In this document: positions 16,168-23,738 of the stretch, in pieces
Layout: every line of letters starts with the position of its first letter
How positions within the stretch are numbered: position 1 is the stretch's first letter
Assembly: GCA_900316445.1 (NCBI GenBank)
Contig: ONCZ01000023.1
Span: forward strand, 1-64,000
Source of the DNA: an uncultured Prevotellaceae bacterium
Lineage (GTDB): Bacteria > Bacteroidota > Bacteroidia > Bacteroidales > Bacteroidaceae
DNA length: 64,000 nucleotides
Direction of reading: 5' to 3'
The notes under the pieces: generated by a model
The model's database searches: none
The model's input: the letters and a program-made list of their open reading frames with translations, nothing else
Told to the model about the DNA's origin: nothing
Made by a program: the position numbers and the translations under genes

Positions 16168-16791
16168 ATGAGTGAGGTTTATAAAGGTAAATTTTTCGGT
16201 GCTAAAAGAATAAAAGATTATTTCGATGTTAAAGAAGTTGATAATTTAGAAGACTCTTCCAAATATGATTTTTTACTAAAAGACCGATGCACATATAGTA
16301 ATAATGGAAATGTGTCATTTGCGGCATTTGTTATGACAGAATTGGGAAGCGAACCAATTTTTTACGGATGGAGAATAGAGAAATTGAGATTCCCTGGTAA
16401 CTGGTTCGGACAAGGTGGTTTATTTGTCCTAATTGATAGATATGGAGTGAGTTTTGAGTCAGAAGCTCGCTGTGGAAGTCAGTGGTATCGTAATTCACAA
16501 GAAGAGTTTATTAGTGATTGTTTAGTTGAGGCGGTTAAATTCGCGAAAAACAACCATTCTGTGAAATATATTAATTTTCTTAAAGGATTTGACGGCCCAT
16601 CATCTAATATGTCTTTAAATGGTTTTCACAATTTCATTAACAAGGTTGATAAATATATTGAAGACTTCAAAGAAATAAAAGAAGCACTTATTAATGATAA
16701 TGCTTCAGACGAAATGATTCAACGGCTGAATGAGAGTTTTCATGCACAAATAAAGAAATGCTTTTCATTTGATATAGAATTGCCGAAGTGA
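16168..16791 (+). CDS. Unidentified 207-aa protein heading the hydrolase cluster
   Basis: A soluble protein of 207 residues starting MSEVYKGKFFGAK at 16168 (an in-frame TTG ten codons earlier is less likely). The middle is aromatic and glycine-rich (FYGWRIEKLRFPGNWFGQGGLFVLI), the end helical. Family unknown. Its TGA overlaps the GTG start of the alpha/beta-hydrolase gene, so they are coupled. A duplicate of its N-terminus lies at 15055-15192. Confidence 0.65.
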   Translation: MSEVYKGKFFGAKRIKDYFDVKEVDNLEDSSKYDFLLKDRCTYSNNGNVSFAAFVMTELGSEPIFYGWRIEKLRFPGNWFGQGGLFVLIDRYGVSFESEARCGSQWYRNSQEEFISDCLVEAVKFAKNNHSVKYINFLKGFDGPSSNMSLNGFHNFINKVDKYIEDFKEIKEALINDNASDEMIQRLNESFHAQIKKCFSFDIELPK

Positions 16792-17861
16792 AAAAGTTCA
16801 CTTCCATAGTCCTTATATTATTAGCCGCCATAGTATTCGCTACGTGGCAGTATCGGCTATTGAGTTTAGTTTTCTTCATAATCATTAATAAGACTTGGAT
16901 AAAGGAAAAGATACGGGTTCCATATAAGGTGATCGTTTGGGGACTCATATTGTGCATATTTATCGCTATACCCAATTACTTCCAGAGAGGACGCACTCAG
17001 CTGATTTATCTGGATAAGGAGGGAGAAAGAATCAGTACACCACTACACGTTTATTTAATTAATGCTCTTTTTCCAGAGGAAGAAATGATGAACTTTGGAC
17101 TGAAAGCTACGGCTGTTCTGCCACCAGAATCTCTCAGTCCTGTCTTTAAGAATCTTGGTTCCCGTTTTATCCGTGAAGCTCAGAGTGATTTCTGGCATGG
17201 ATATGCTTTCGGATTCTATACGCCCTATAATCGTCTGTCATTACAAGGAAGTAATCCAGGCACATTCACTATAGCACAGGCTATGAATGAATATCTTGGC
17301 ACGGACTATAACGCTATCTACATCACCAAACCAACGAACTACGATAGCGATAGGACTTATCCCGTGGTGTTCTTCGCTCATGGTTATCTGGGGAGTTGGG
17401 AGCTATATCAAGGACTGTTCTCTCAGTTGGATGATTACATGATAGTGAGTATCGCCACAAGGAATCTTTCTGGTATCTTCAACTACAACGACATCAATAA
17501 GGTGTTTACGGAATACATACCTTACTTGAAATCTGAAGGCTATCAGATTAGTGATGTTCACTTAATGGGGCTCAGTAATGGAGGTAGCGCATCTAATGTG
17601 GCTTTACGCAGTTTCTCTAATAAGTTTAAGACGATCACCTATATTTCAACATCTTGTGACGTGATCAAGCACTCTAAAGCGAAGGTGATCATGATAGGTG
17701 GTGGAAAAGATGCGAGCTCTTCCAGACTACCAAGTGCTGAACGAGGATTACGTAGTTGTGGTACAAAGACCGCTATATTCTTTGATAAGGATGAAAACCA
17801 CTATATGATGGTACATCAACAAGGTAAGATTTTTGAGTTCTTAAATGACGAAATGAAATGA
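16788..17861 (+). CDS. Membrane-anchored alpha/beta hydrolase
   Basis: 357 residues, GTG start overlapping the upstream stop. Two hydrophobic segments (about 5-35 and 48-65) anchor it. The rest is an alpha/beta hydrolase with the oxyanion-region motif FFAHGYLGSW near residue 197 and the nucleophile elbow GLSNGG near 260. A C-terminal His (ENHYMM, near 340) completes a likely Ser-Asp-His triad. Substrate unknown; an esterase acting outside the inner membrane is plausible. The next gene overlaps its stop by 4 bp. Confidence 0.7.
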   Translation: MKKFTSIVLILLAAIVFATWQYRLLSLVFFIIINKTWIKEKIRVPYKVIVWGLILCIFIAIPNYFQRGRTQLIYLDKEGERISTPLHVYLINALFPEEEMMNFGLKATAVLPPESLSPVFKNLGSRFIREAQSDFWHGYAFGFYTPYNRLSLQGSNPGTFTIAQAMNEYLGTDYNAIYITKPTNYDSDRTYPVVFFAHGYLGSWELYQGLFSQLDDYMIVSIATRNLSGIFNYNDINKVFTEYIPYLKSEGYQISDVHLMGLSNGGSASNVALRSFSNKFKTITYISTSCDVIKHSKAKVIMIGGGKDASSSRLPSAERGLRSCGTKTAIFFDKDENHYMMVHQQGKIFEFLNDEMK

Positions 17862-18433
17862 AGAAGAAAGTTTTTCTAATTATAATATTGATTCTGGTTG
17901 GTTTAGCAGGATTTAATTTCTGTTCTGGCCAGACTTCTAAGGACAAACTGAAAGAGGGGGATATGATTTTCCATATCTCACAGTCTCAACAGTCACCGCT
18001 GATTCAGTATGCCACCAAGTCAACTCTCAGTCATTGTGGAATCATTATTGAGAAGAAAGATGGTCTTTATGTTCTGGAAGCTACGGGAACGCTACGACTA
18101 ACACCAATAGATAAGTTCATTAATCGTGGAAAAGGTAAACAGTGGTGGGCGAAAAGAGTGATTGATGATCCCATTAAGATTAAGTACAAGAATCTGTTAG
18201 GCAGGAAATATGACCTGTCCTTTAAGAAAGATAATAATCTCTTCTACTGTTCAGAACTGATCTACTACATCTATATGACTCAGTTTAACATAGAACTCTG
18301 TGAGTACAGGAAAGTATCTGAGTACAATCTGGTTGGCATCAAGGACAAAATGAAGAAGAGAGGGATTAAAGAGGATCAATTGGTAATCGCTCCCATTGAC
18401 ATTTACAACTCAAAGAAGGCACACAACATCTAG
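17858..18433 (+). CDS. YiiX-like permuted papain-fold amidase/hydrolase
   Basis: 191 residues with an N-terminal signal/anchor (KVFLIIILILVGLAGF) and a Cys at 22 that could be a lipidation site. The order of motifs fits the circularly permuted NlpC/P60 enzymes of the YiiX/YebB group: GDMIFH, STLSHCGIIIE with the catalytic His, YVLEA, and then FYCSELIYYIY with the catalytic Cys near residue 128. Expected substrates are peptidoglycan peptides or lipids. It is the second gene of a tight run of envelope enzymes. Confidence 0.75.
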   Translation: MKKKVFLIIILILVGLAGFNFCSGQTSKDKLKEGDMIFHISQSQQSPLIQYATKSTLSHCGIIIEKKDGLYVLEATGTLRLTPIDKFINRGKGKQWWAKRVIDDPIKIKYKNLLGRKYDLSFKKDNNLFYCSELIYYIYMTQFNIELCEYRKVSEYNLVGIKDKMKKRGIKEDQLVIAPIDIYNSKKAHNI

Positions 18434-18437
18434 TAGC

Positions 18438-18974
18438 ATGAAGAAGGGAAAGAAGAGACTCTTAAAAGTAATAGGCTGCATCGTTGGAGTGATTCTTATT
18501 TGGAACCACCTACCTTACTATTATAATAATGATAAAGTGGTTGATTACGCTACTACTCATGCTGGAAATGACAGTAGAACCATGTGTGCAGGTTACGTTA
18601 TTATAGCCATGTGGCATGGTGGGTGTCCTATCGGATTAGTTCCTGCCTATGCTTATAATAAGACTCTACCTCAGATGGGGTTTGAAGAGATCTCTGTAAA
18701 AGGATATAAGCCCATGAAGGGTGATATATCAGTAGTTCCATCTAATAAAACACATCCATTCGGACATATCGCTGTCTTTAATGGTAAGCAGTGGGTGTCC
18801 GATTTCAAACAAAACCATATACTTCCATCTAAAGCTTATAAAGTTAATGGTAAATACCAGATCTTCCGTGCTACAGATGGTTGGCATTGGAAACACGTTT
18901 GGACTACACCTGTTGATTGGTACGGATGGATAGAATCTGTAGTAAAGTGGGGTATTAAGGAATTAAGGAAATGA
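18438..18974 (+). CDS. CHAP-like peptidoglycan amidase/endopeptidase
   Basis: 178 residues from the ATG at 18438. An N-terminal membrane anchor (residues 8-24) precedes a CHAP/NlpC-like fold: RTMCAGYVIIAMWHGG holds the likely nucleophile Cys near 49, GDISVVPSN precedes HPFGHIAVFNG with the catalytic His near 111, then WVSDFKQN. Predicted to cleave peptidoglycan cross-links on the periplasmic side. It starts 4 bp after the YiiX-like gene. Confidence 0.7.
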   Translation: MKKGKKRLLKVIGCIVGVILIWNHLPYYYNNDKVVDYATTHAGNDSRTMCAGYVIIAMWHGGCPIGLVPAYAYNKTLPQMGFEEISVKGYKPMKGDISVVPSNKTHPFGHIAVFNGKQWVSDFKQNHILPSKAYKVNGKYQIFRATDGWHWKHVWTTPVDWYGWIESVVKWGIKELRK

Positions 18975-19003
18975 AAAAGTGAAATTATTTAAATAAAAAC
19001 AAT

Positions 19004-19600
19004 ATGGCAAGTAAGAAAAGTAAGTTACCATTAGAGGAATGGAAAGAAACAATTAACGATATGAGTTATGAGGAGCTTCAGCGATGCATAGCTGATCCTA
19101 GTTACTATCCAGAATACTTGGAGTATGCTAAATCCAGACTGGCTCAACTTGAAAGCGATATGGCTCATGTTTATGAGGTGTTTATTAAGACACTTAAAAA
19201 GAGGCGTATTAAATATGAATTAGGAGAAGATAAAGAAAAGATCAGTTTCACTTATAACAGAAAGAGATTCTGGGCAGAATTAGATTGTGAATGTGATTTT
19301 GTAATCATACACTCTTTACACGACATCTTTATTGACAAAGATGATGGAGATAAACTTACTCGATTAAGGAATGCTGTCAATGAGATAAACAAGATATGCG
19401 GAGTTAATACTATATATGAAGAATATGAGGAAGAAGGTTATTTCTTTGTTATAAGTTCTGCTACGATTTTTTTCATATCCGAAAATCCCAACTTTGAATC
19501 AGAGTTTAATATGACTCTTCAAAGTTGTTTAACTGCAAGGGATCTGTTGAAAAGGCTAATGAAGAGAATTCATAACAAACGAGACAGGTTAGACGGTTAA
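19004..19600 (+). CDS. YbjN-like small protein
   Basis: 198 residues with a helical N-terminus and, from about residue 65, a fold reminiscent of YbjN/type III chaperone-like proteins (KRRIKYELGEDKEKISFTYN...FVIIHSLHDIF...SCLTARDLLKRLMK). No enzymatic motif. It lies inside the run of envelope hydrolases, one base before the next start. A chaperone or inhibitor role for a partner is possible but unproven. Confidence 0.55.
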   Translation: MASKKSKLPLEEWKETINDMSYEELQRCIADPSYYPEYLEYAKSRLAQLESDMAHVYEVFIKTLKKRRIKYELGEDKEKISFTYNRKRFWAELDCECDFVIIHSLHDIFIDKDDGDKLTRLRNAVNEINKICGVNTIYEEYEEEGYFFVISSATIFFISENPNFESEFNMTLQSCLTARDLLKRLMKRIHNKRDRLDG

Positions 19601-20272
19601 ATGAAGAAGATATTATTGATTGTCTCAATACTACTAATAGTTCTAGTGGCTATCGGACTCCTGCTAAAACATGATCTACGGCAGAAACGAACGGTTGATG
19701 GAATAGACATATCTCACCATAACGTAGTCCGTGATTGGGACAAGGTAAAGGCTGGCTTCATCTATGCTAAGGCTACTGAAGGAAAGAGTCACAGAGATAC
19801 GAAATTCGTGAGATTCAGGCGTAATGCGATGAAGCGTGACATTCCGTTTGGAGCATATCACTTTCTTAGTACCGATGTTTCCGCTAAACAACAGTTCCAG
19901 AACTTCAAGAACGTAGTACCAAAAGGTAGCATTACACTCATTCCTATGTTAGATATTGAGGGAGAGCTGTCTATTCCAGATGATAGTCTGAAATCTCTGG
20001 TTGGTGGTTGGATTCAGGAGTGTCACGATTACTATGGTTACTATCCGCTACTGTACCTCTGTCCGTATCACCTATTTTTGAGGTTGATGGGCACTCCAAA
20101 TCTAAGGAAATGTCAGCTCTGGTCTTCAATAACACCTCCACATTGGGACATCATACCATTCTACACTGCAAGGATCGTTCAATTTAAAATCGATAAAGTG
20201 GATGGTTTTGAAGGCGGAATAGACTGTAACCACTTAAACGGATCTTTGGATGATCTCAGGATGAAGGAGTGA
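19601..20272 (+). CDS. GH25 lysozyme, membrane-anchored
   Basis: 223 residues: an anchor at 3-22, then a glycoside hydrolase family 25 muramidase. DGIDISHHN (Asp36), FIYAKATEG near 53-61, GAYHFLS near 84-90 and the catalytic pair in MLDIEGE (Asp118, Glu120) are all present. It cleaves the MurNAc-GlcNAc bond. Start at 19601, directly after the upstream stop. Together with the M15-, YiiX- and CHAP-like genes it makes an unusual set of wall hydrolases on one mobile element. Confidence 0.85.
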   Translation: MKKILLIVSILLIVLVAIGLLLKHDLRQKRTVDGIDISHHNVVRDWDKVKAGFIYAKATEGKSHRDTKFVRFRRNAMKRDIPFGAYHFLSTDVSAKQQFQNFKNVVPKGSITLIPMLDIEGELSIPDDSLKSLVGGWIQECHDYYGYYPLLYLCPYHLFLRLMGTPNLRKCQLWSSITPPHWDIIPFYTARIVQFKIDKVDGFEGGIDCNHLNGSLDDLRMKE

Positions 20273-20376
20273 CATTTTTTAGAAAAAAACTGTTTAATAT
20301 GCCGTTTTCGAAAAAAGTCACTCTCACCCCAAAAATTCGACTTTAGAGCGACCTAGAGTCGATTTTTCAAAAAGAC

Positions 20377-20407
20377 TTGGATTTTTCGACAGATCTGGGT
20401 ATCTTTG
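20377..20407 (+). promoter_or_regulatory. Promoter upstream of the iterons and Rep-like gene
   Basis: TTG at 20377-20379, 20 bp, TATCTTTG at 20400-20407. A transcript from about 20414 would cross the iterons before reaching the small frame at 20699 and the Rep-like gene at 20841. Confidence 0.6.
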
Positions 20408-20547
20408 ATTACAGTAGGGTTAAAACCTGACCATATATACATACTCATAGTTGGAAGGGGCAGAAATGCTCCTTTCGCTTTGATTTTAGGTGTCGAATTT
20501 ATCTCCAGATGGGAAATACGATCAAAAAGAAATCTTTTAGCCTATAT

Positions 20548-20606
20548 TCCCTTAACTTTCTGATATTTTTCCCTCAACTTTCTGCCATCTGTCCCTTAAC
20601 TTATCC
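20548..20606 (+). repeat. Three 22-bp iterons (candidate replication origin)
   Basis: TCCCTTAACTTTCTG (20548), TCCCTCAACTTTCTG (20570) and TCCCTTAACTTATCC (20592) stand exactly 22 bp apart, two helical turns. They lie about 240 bp before a two-domain winged-helix protein, the classic plan of an iteron plasmid origin. Confidence 0.7.
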
Positions 20607-20658
20607 TACTAATAAGACTATAATACTAATAATACAGTGAGTCAACTCCAATTTGTTG

Positions 20659-20671
20659 ACACAAATTGTGT
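20659..20671. promoter_or_regulatory. Operator-like dyad ACACAA-A-TTGTGT
   Basis: A 13-bp dyad next to TTGTTGACAC and 28 bp before the ATG at 20699. It is a candidate autoregulatory site for the replication genes. Confidence 0.4.
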
Positions 20672-20698
20672 TGGCACAAGAAACCCTTTATATACGAT

Positions 20699-20869
20699 AT
20701 GATACTTTATAAACCCACTAATCAGCTTTTTTTAAACAGACTGGAGGCTAAACTTAAAATTGGGCACTCCAGATTTAACAAGATAATGAAATATTCACCA
20801 GATGATTTAGTATTTATAAATAAGAAATCATTAGCGACAGATGAGCGATTATATTCAAATACCCAATGA
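20699..20869 (+). CDS. 56-aa protein before the Rep-like gene
   Basis: Starts at 20699 (MILYKPTNQLFLNRLEAKLK...), 56 residues, one predicted helix-turn-helix-sized helical pair, basic. It overlaps the Rep-like gene by 29 bp. It may be a copy-control or coupling peptide, or a leader frame. Confidence 0.45.
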   Translation: MILYKPTNQLFLNRLEAKLKIGHSRFNKIMKYSPDDLVFINKKSLATDERLYSNTQ

Positions 20870-21653
20870 CATTACTACTAAGTTAACCAAAGTTAGTAAG
20901 TACAAAGAAGCAAATCTATATGCTAACATACGGAACACGATTAACAGTAATAGAGACACTACTAATGCTAAAGAAAAGATGAAACTGAAATATGCTGAAC
21001 GGTTAAACGTCCATGAAAAAACCATTGAGAACTACATAAAAGAATTATATCGTGTGGGATTAATATCTGGAATACATAAGACTTGGGGAATTGACCACAG
21101 AGTAAATATCTATGAATTCCCCAAATTAGATCATGATTATTTCATTGTTTACCCACCGTTTCTGGAAGATATAAATCTTAGCATTGAGGAAAAAGGTGTT
21201 ATGCTTTTTATTAAAGCCAACTGTGAAAAAGGAACGAATCATTTTAGTTTTAACACATTAGCTGAACTAAAAAAGAAAATCGGAATCGGTAAGAATAGTA
21301 AAATGCTAGACATTCTCAAATCTAAAGGCTATATTCGATTCATTGATAAGACTATAATAATTACGAACGAAAATTTTCCTCTCTATTTGAAAAAGACAGT
21401 TGACAATACCATCTACCACATAATATACAACTACTGTCTTTATAAAAATATAGTACCACCGTTGAAAGAAGAAATGGCTCTTACTTATCTCAACGAAAAA
21501 TATGCAGATAAATACGATGACCTGATGAAGGATCTAGTAAATAAATGCAAGAACTTACCAAAGAACGTTAGTCTTAGCTATTTCTGTCAGGCTCTACTTA
21601 ATAGAATACCAGAGAATAGATACCAACCAAATGAACATCATTATATAATGTGA
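20841..21653 (+). CDS. Rep-like winged-helix protein (probable replication initiator)
   Basis: 270 residues. The first 90 residues form a winged helix (ERLNVHEKTIENYIKELYRVGLISGIHK reads as a recognition helix plus wing). A second similar unit follows at about 105-180 (FNTLAELKKKIGIGKNSKMLDILKSKGYIRF). Two winged helices in tandem plus upstream 22-bp iterons fit an initiator of plasmid replication. No sequence family is asserted. The ATG at 20841 opens MSDYIQIPNDI. Confidence 0.6.
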   Translation: MSDYIQIPNDITTKLTKVSKYKEANLYANIRNTINSNRDTTNAKEKMKLKYAERLNVHEKTIENYIKELYRVGLISGIHKTWGIDHRVNIYEFPKLDHDYFIVYPPFLEDINLSIEEKGVMLFIKANCEKGTNHFSFNTLAELKKKIGIGKNSKMLDILKSKGYIRFIDKTIIITNENFPLYLKKTVDNTIYHIIYNYCLYKNIVPPLKEEMALTYLNEKYADKYDDLMKDLVNKCKNLPKNVSLSYFCQALLNRIPENRYQPNEHHYIM

Positions 21654-21655
21654 CT

Positions 21656-21877
21656 ATGGAAAACAAAATAATATACGAACTGAATAAACTCTATCCCACA
21701 GGAATCAGGGTTACGAATAAGGACTTGAAGCGTAGCATTCAAGACATATACGATAGATTGGGCTACCAAGCTCATGCCAAAGGAACAGATATATTAAAAT
21801 ACGGTTATCATGCCAAGAAGGTGAAGATACGAATAGACAGAAAGAGGGTGGATGGTGTGGAATTGGCCAAGATATAA
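21656..21877 (+). CDS. Small basic 73-aa protein
   Basis: MENKIIYELNKLYPTGIRVTNKDLKRSIQ... 73 residues, basic C-terminus (KKVKIRIDRKRVDG). A GTG six bases earlier overlaps the Rep-like stop, so the two genes are coupled. It converges with the serine recombinase, 21 bp apart. Possibly a replication accessory or a DNA-binding excision factor; not recognised. Confidence 0.5.
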   Translation: MENKIIYELNKLYPTGIRVTNKDLKRSIQDIYDRLGYQAHAKGTDILKYGYHAKKVKIRIDRKRVDGVELAKI

Positions 21878-21898
21878 TTTACCATCCACTCCCTATTG

Positions 21899-23662
21899 TT
21901 ATTCTGGGATTATATGAACGTAATTATGTTTTAATAATACGTCCCAAAACTCATCATAAGTAAATTCTCCAAAATATTCTTCACCAAAGTATGAATTGGT
22001 ATTCGTGCAGATAGTAAAATCACTAATTGAGTCCAATATGTCCTTTGGTAAACCAGACATTATCTGATCCTGTTTCCAATTAAAGGCTACAGTTCCGTCA
22101 TCAATCAAGAATGCATAATACGATCTTCTGTTTCCTCTATTATAGCGATACCACATTTGACAACTCAAACCGTTTTTAAATACGATATACAGATATTTCC
22201 TATCTAACCTTATAGTATATAAATGAATCGATTCTATAACCCTGACACAAAAATCTCTCTTATCAGTTACCTCCGTAATACTAATATTACTACTTTCAAT
22301 TTTAGCTATTTTCTTGTTCCGTTGGGATATTTCAAAATGTGTCTCTTCGATTAACTTTTCAGTGTCTTTTGCTTGATCCTCGATTTTCCCAATATTATCT
22401 ATCGTTAGATTATAAGCTCTTGTCATTTGTTTCTTAAGGAAATTATTCGCTTGTTTCAATTGTTCAGCGATTTCTTTTTCAAGATTCTCTAAATGACTCA
22501 TATATATATTGATATTATCGTTAAGCTTTCTTATTTCGTTTAATAGTGGTTCTTTCAACTCTTCTATTTTCTCAGAAGACATCTGATTTTTGAAGAAAGT
22601 ACTTATCATTTCCCAGATCGCATAATCTAGATTCTTAACACTTATTCCTTTGGCTCCACAATAATCATATTTATCAGTGCCCAATGTCGTACACTGATAT
22701 AGTTTCTTATTATATGTGTAACGATGTCCGCATATTGGACAGAACAACAACCCTCTTAATAGGGCTTTAGGATAAGTTTGTAGTGCTTTACTTCTACTCT
22801 TTCTTTCGGTAATCGCTTCTAATGATCGTTCCCATAATTCTTTTGAAACAATGGCAGGAGTTTCTACTTTTATTAATGGACTCAATTTATCTTTATCTAT
22901 ACCTTCTTTTAGTTCATTACGCTGTCTCGTCTTACCAAAATAAGCATATCCACAATAACATGGATTTTTAAGCATCCGTAGTACCGTATTATTTGACCAT
23001 TTATTACGGTTCCCAGTTTCCGCTCTTAACTCTATGCCTATTTTATGAGTGGATTTTCCATTAGCACTATCGTTAAAAATGCGCCTAACAATTTCTGCTT
23101 CTGATAAATCCTCTCCTTCTTTTTTTTCTTCTTTTATTACAAGTTTGTGATCAACTATCTTATATCCAAAAGGAGGCTTTGTGGCATAGCTGTCACCTCT
23201 TGACAAACGGTAGCTAATAGAGGATTTGATACGATCTCTTGTGTTTTGGACTTCACTCTCAGCGAAGCTAGCTAGAATACTCAACATTCCTAAATGAGCA
23301 TTGTCTAGCTTTCCATCTTCTGTATGGGTTGTCCAATTATCTTTCTTACAATATATTCTAATACCCTCATCTAAAAAGAAGAAGACGTTTTTTTGTAAGT
23401 CTATCATCCTTCTACTTAAACGAGAAATCTCCCATAGAAGAATAATATCAATCTTCTCACCGTCTGGCTTGTTTTTATTTCCTACAATACTTTTCTTCAT
23501 CCGTTCTAGTTCTGGTCTTATATTCTTACGACCACTAACTTTCTCTTGAAAAGTCTCAACTATCTCAATATCATGTTGTTCTGCATACAGTTTTAATTCA
23601 GAAAGCTGTCGCTTGTAGTCTTGATTTTGAGTAGAAACTCTGGCATATATATATCCTCTCAT
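21899..23662 (-). CDS. Large serine recombinase (integrase)
   Basis: 587 residues from MRGYIYARVSTQNQ at 23662. Resolvase domain with Arg8 and nucleophile Ser10 (YARVSTQNQ), LWEISRLSRR near 95, and GMLSILASFAESEVQNTRDR, the E-helix region, near 140. A recombinase domain follows (KPPFGYKI...NPCYCGYAYFG). A zinc ribbon has CPICGHRY near 310 and YQCTTLGTDKYDYCG after it, then a long coiled coil (about 365-465) typical of large serine integrases. The start is 75 bp from the attR core, so this enzyme very probably made the insertion. A longer frame up to 23713 would run into its own promoter. Confidence 0.93.
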   Translation of the reverse strand: MRGYIYARVSTQNQDYKRQLSELKLYAEQHDIEIVETFQEKVSGRKNIRPELERMKKSIVGNKNKPDGEKIDIILLWEISRLSRRMIDLQKNVFFFLDEGIRIYCKKDNWTTHTEDGKLDNAHLGMLSILASFAESEVQNTRDRIKSSISYRLSRGDSYATKPPFGYKIVDHKLVIKEEKKEGEDLSEAEIVRRIFNDSANGKSTHKIGIELRAETGNRNKWSNNTVLRMLKNPCYCGYAYFGKTRQRNELKEGIDKDKLSPLIKVETPAIVSKELWERSLEAITERKSRSKALQTYPKALLRGLLFCPICGHRYTYNKKLYQCTTLGTDKYDYCGAKGISVKNLDYAIWEMISTFFKNQMSSEKIEELKEPLLNEIRKLNDNINIYMSHLENLEKEIAEQLKQANNFLKKQMTRAYNLTIDNIGKIEDQAKDTEKLIEETHFEISQRNKKIAKIESSNISITEVTDKRDFCVRVIESIHLYTIRLDRKYLYIVFKNGLSCQMWYRYNRGNRRSYYAFLIDDGTVAFNWKQDQIMSGLPKDILDSISDFTICTNTNSYFGEEYFGEFTYDEFWDVLLKHNYVHIIPE

Positions 23663-23685
23663 ACCTAATAATTTGAATTTTGGTA

Positions 23686-23693
23686 CAAAGATA
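23686..23693 (-). promoter_or_regulatory. -7 box of the integrase, beside the attP arm
   Basis: Minus-strand TATCTTTG. The -33 region falls at about 23711-23717, inside the right attP arm (23710-23734), so bound integrase could block its own promoter. Confidence 0.55.
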
Positions 23694-23709
23694 CAAATTA
23701 AAAACGAAA

Positions 23710-23738
23710 CCAAGTTATATTAGTGATTATTTAACTAA
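23710..23738. other. attR: right junction of the element
   Basis: The arm 23710-23734 (CCAAGTTATATTAGTG...TTTAA) mirrors 5564-5588. CT and the AA core (23737-23738) follow, and then the host frame resumes at AAA-ACG-AAC (Lys-Thr-Asn). Confidence 0.8.

Larger units (their letters stand above)
5562..23738. mobile_element. 18.2-kb serine-integrase element inserted in the primase-like gene
   Basis: Boundaries come from the restored host frame and the symmetric attP arms (5564-5588 and 23710-23734). A large serine recombinase is transcribed inwards from the right end, as usual for this class. Other contents are a ParB-like protein, DUF3871-type protein, small tyrosine recombinase, structured RNA candidate, envelope-hydrolase cluster, iterons and a Rep-like gene. 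No relaxase, coupling protein, conjugation genes or phage capsid genes were seen. It is clearly more AT-rich than the flanks. It may be an integrative plasmid-like or mobilisable island; the replication functions are inferred. Confidence 0.85.

Noticed and set aside
5562-23738. The element as a prophage
   Set aside because: A lysozyme and a tail-like protein are present, but no terminase, portal, capsid or tail assembly genes were found, and the tail-like gene belongs to a separate transposon.
5562-23738. The element as a complete conjugative transposon
   Set aside because: No relaxase, coupling ATPase or tra genes could be recognised.
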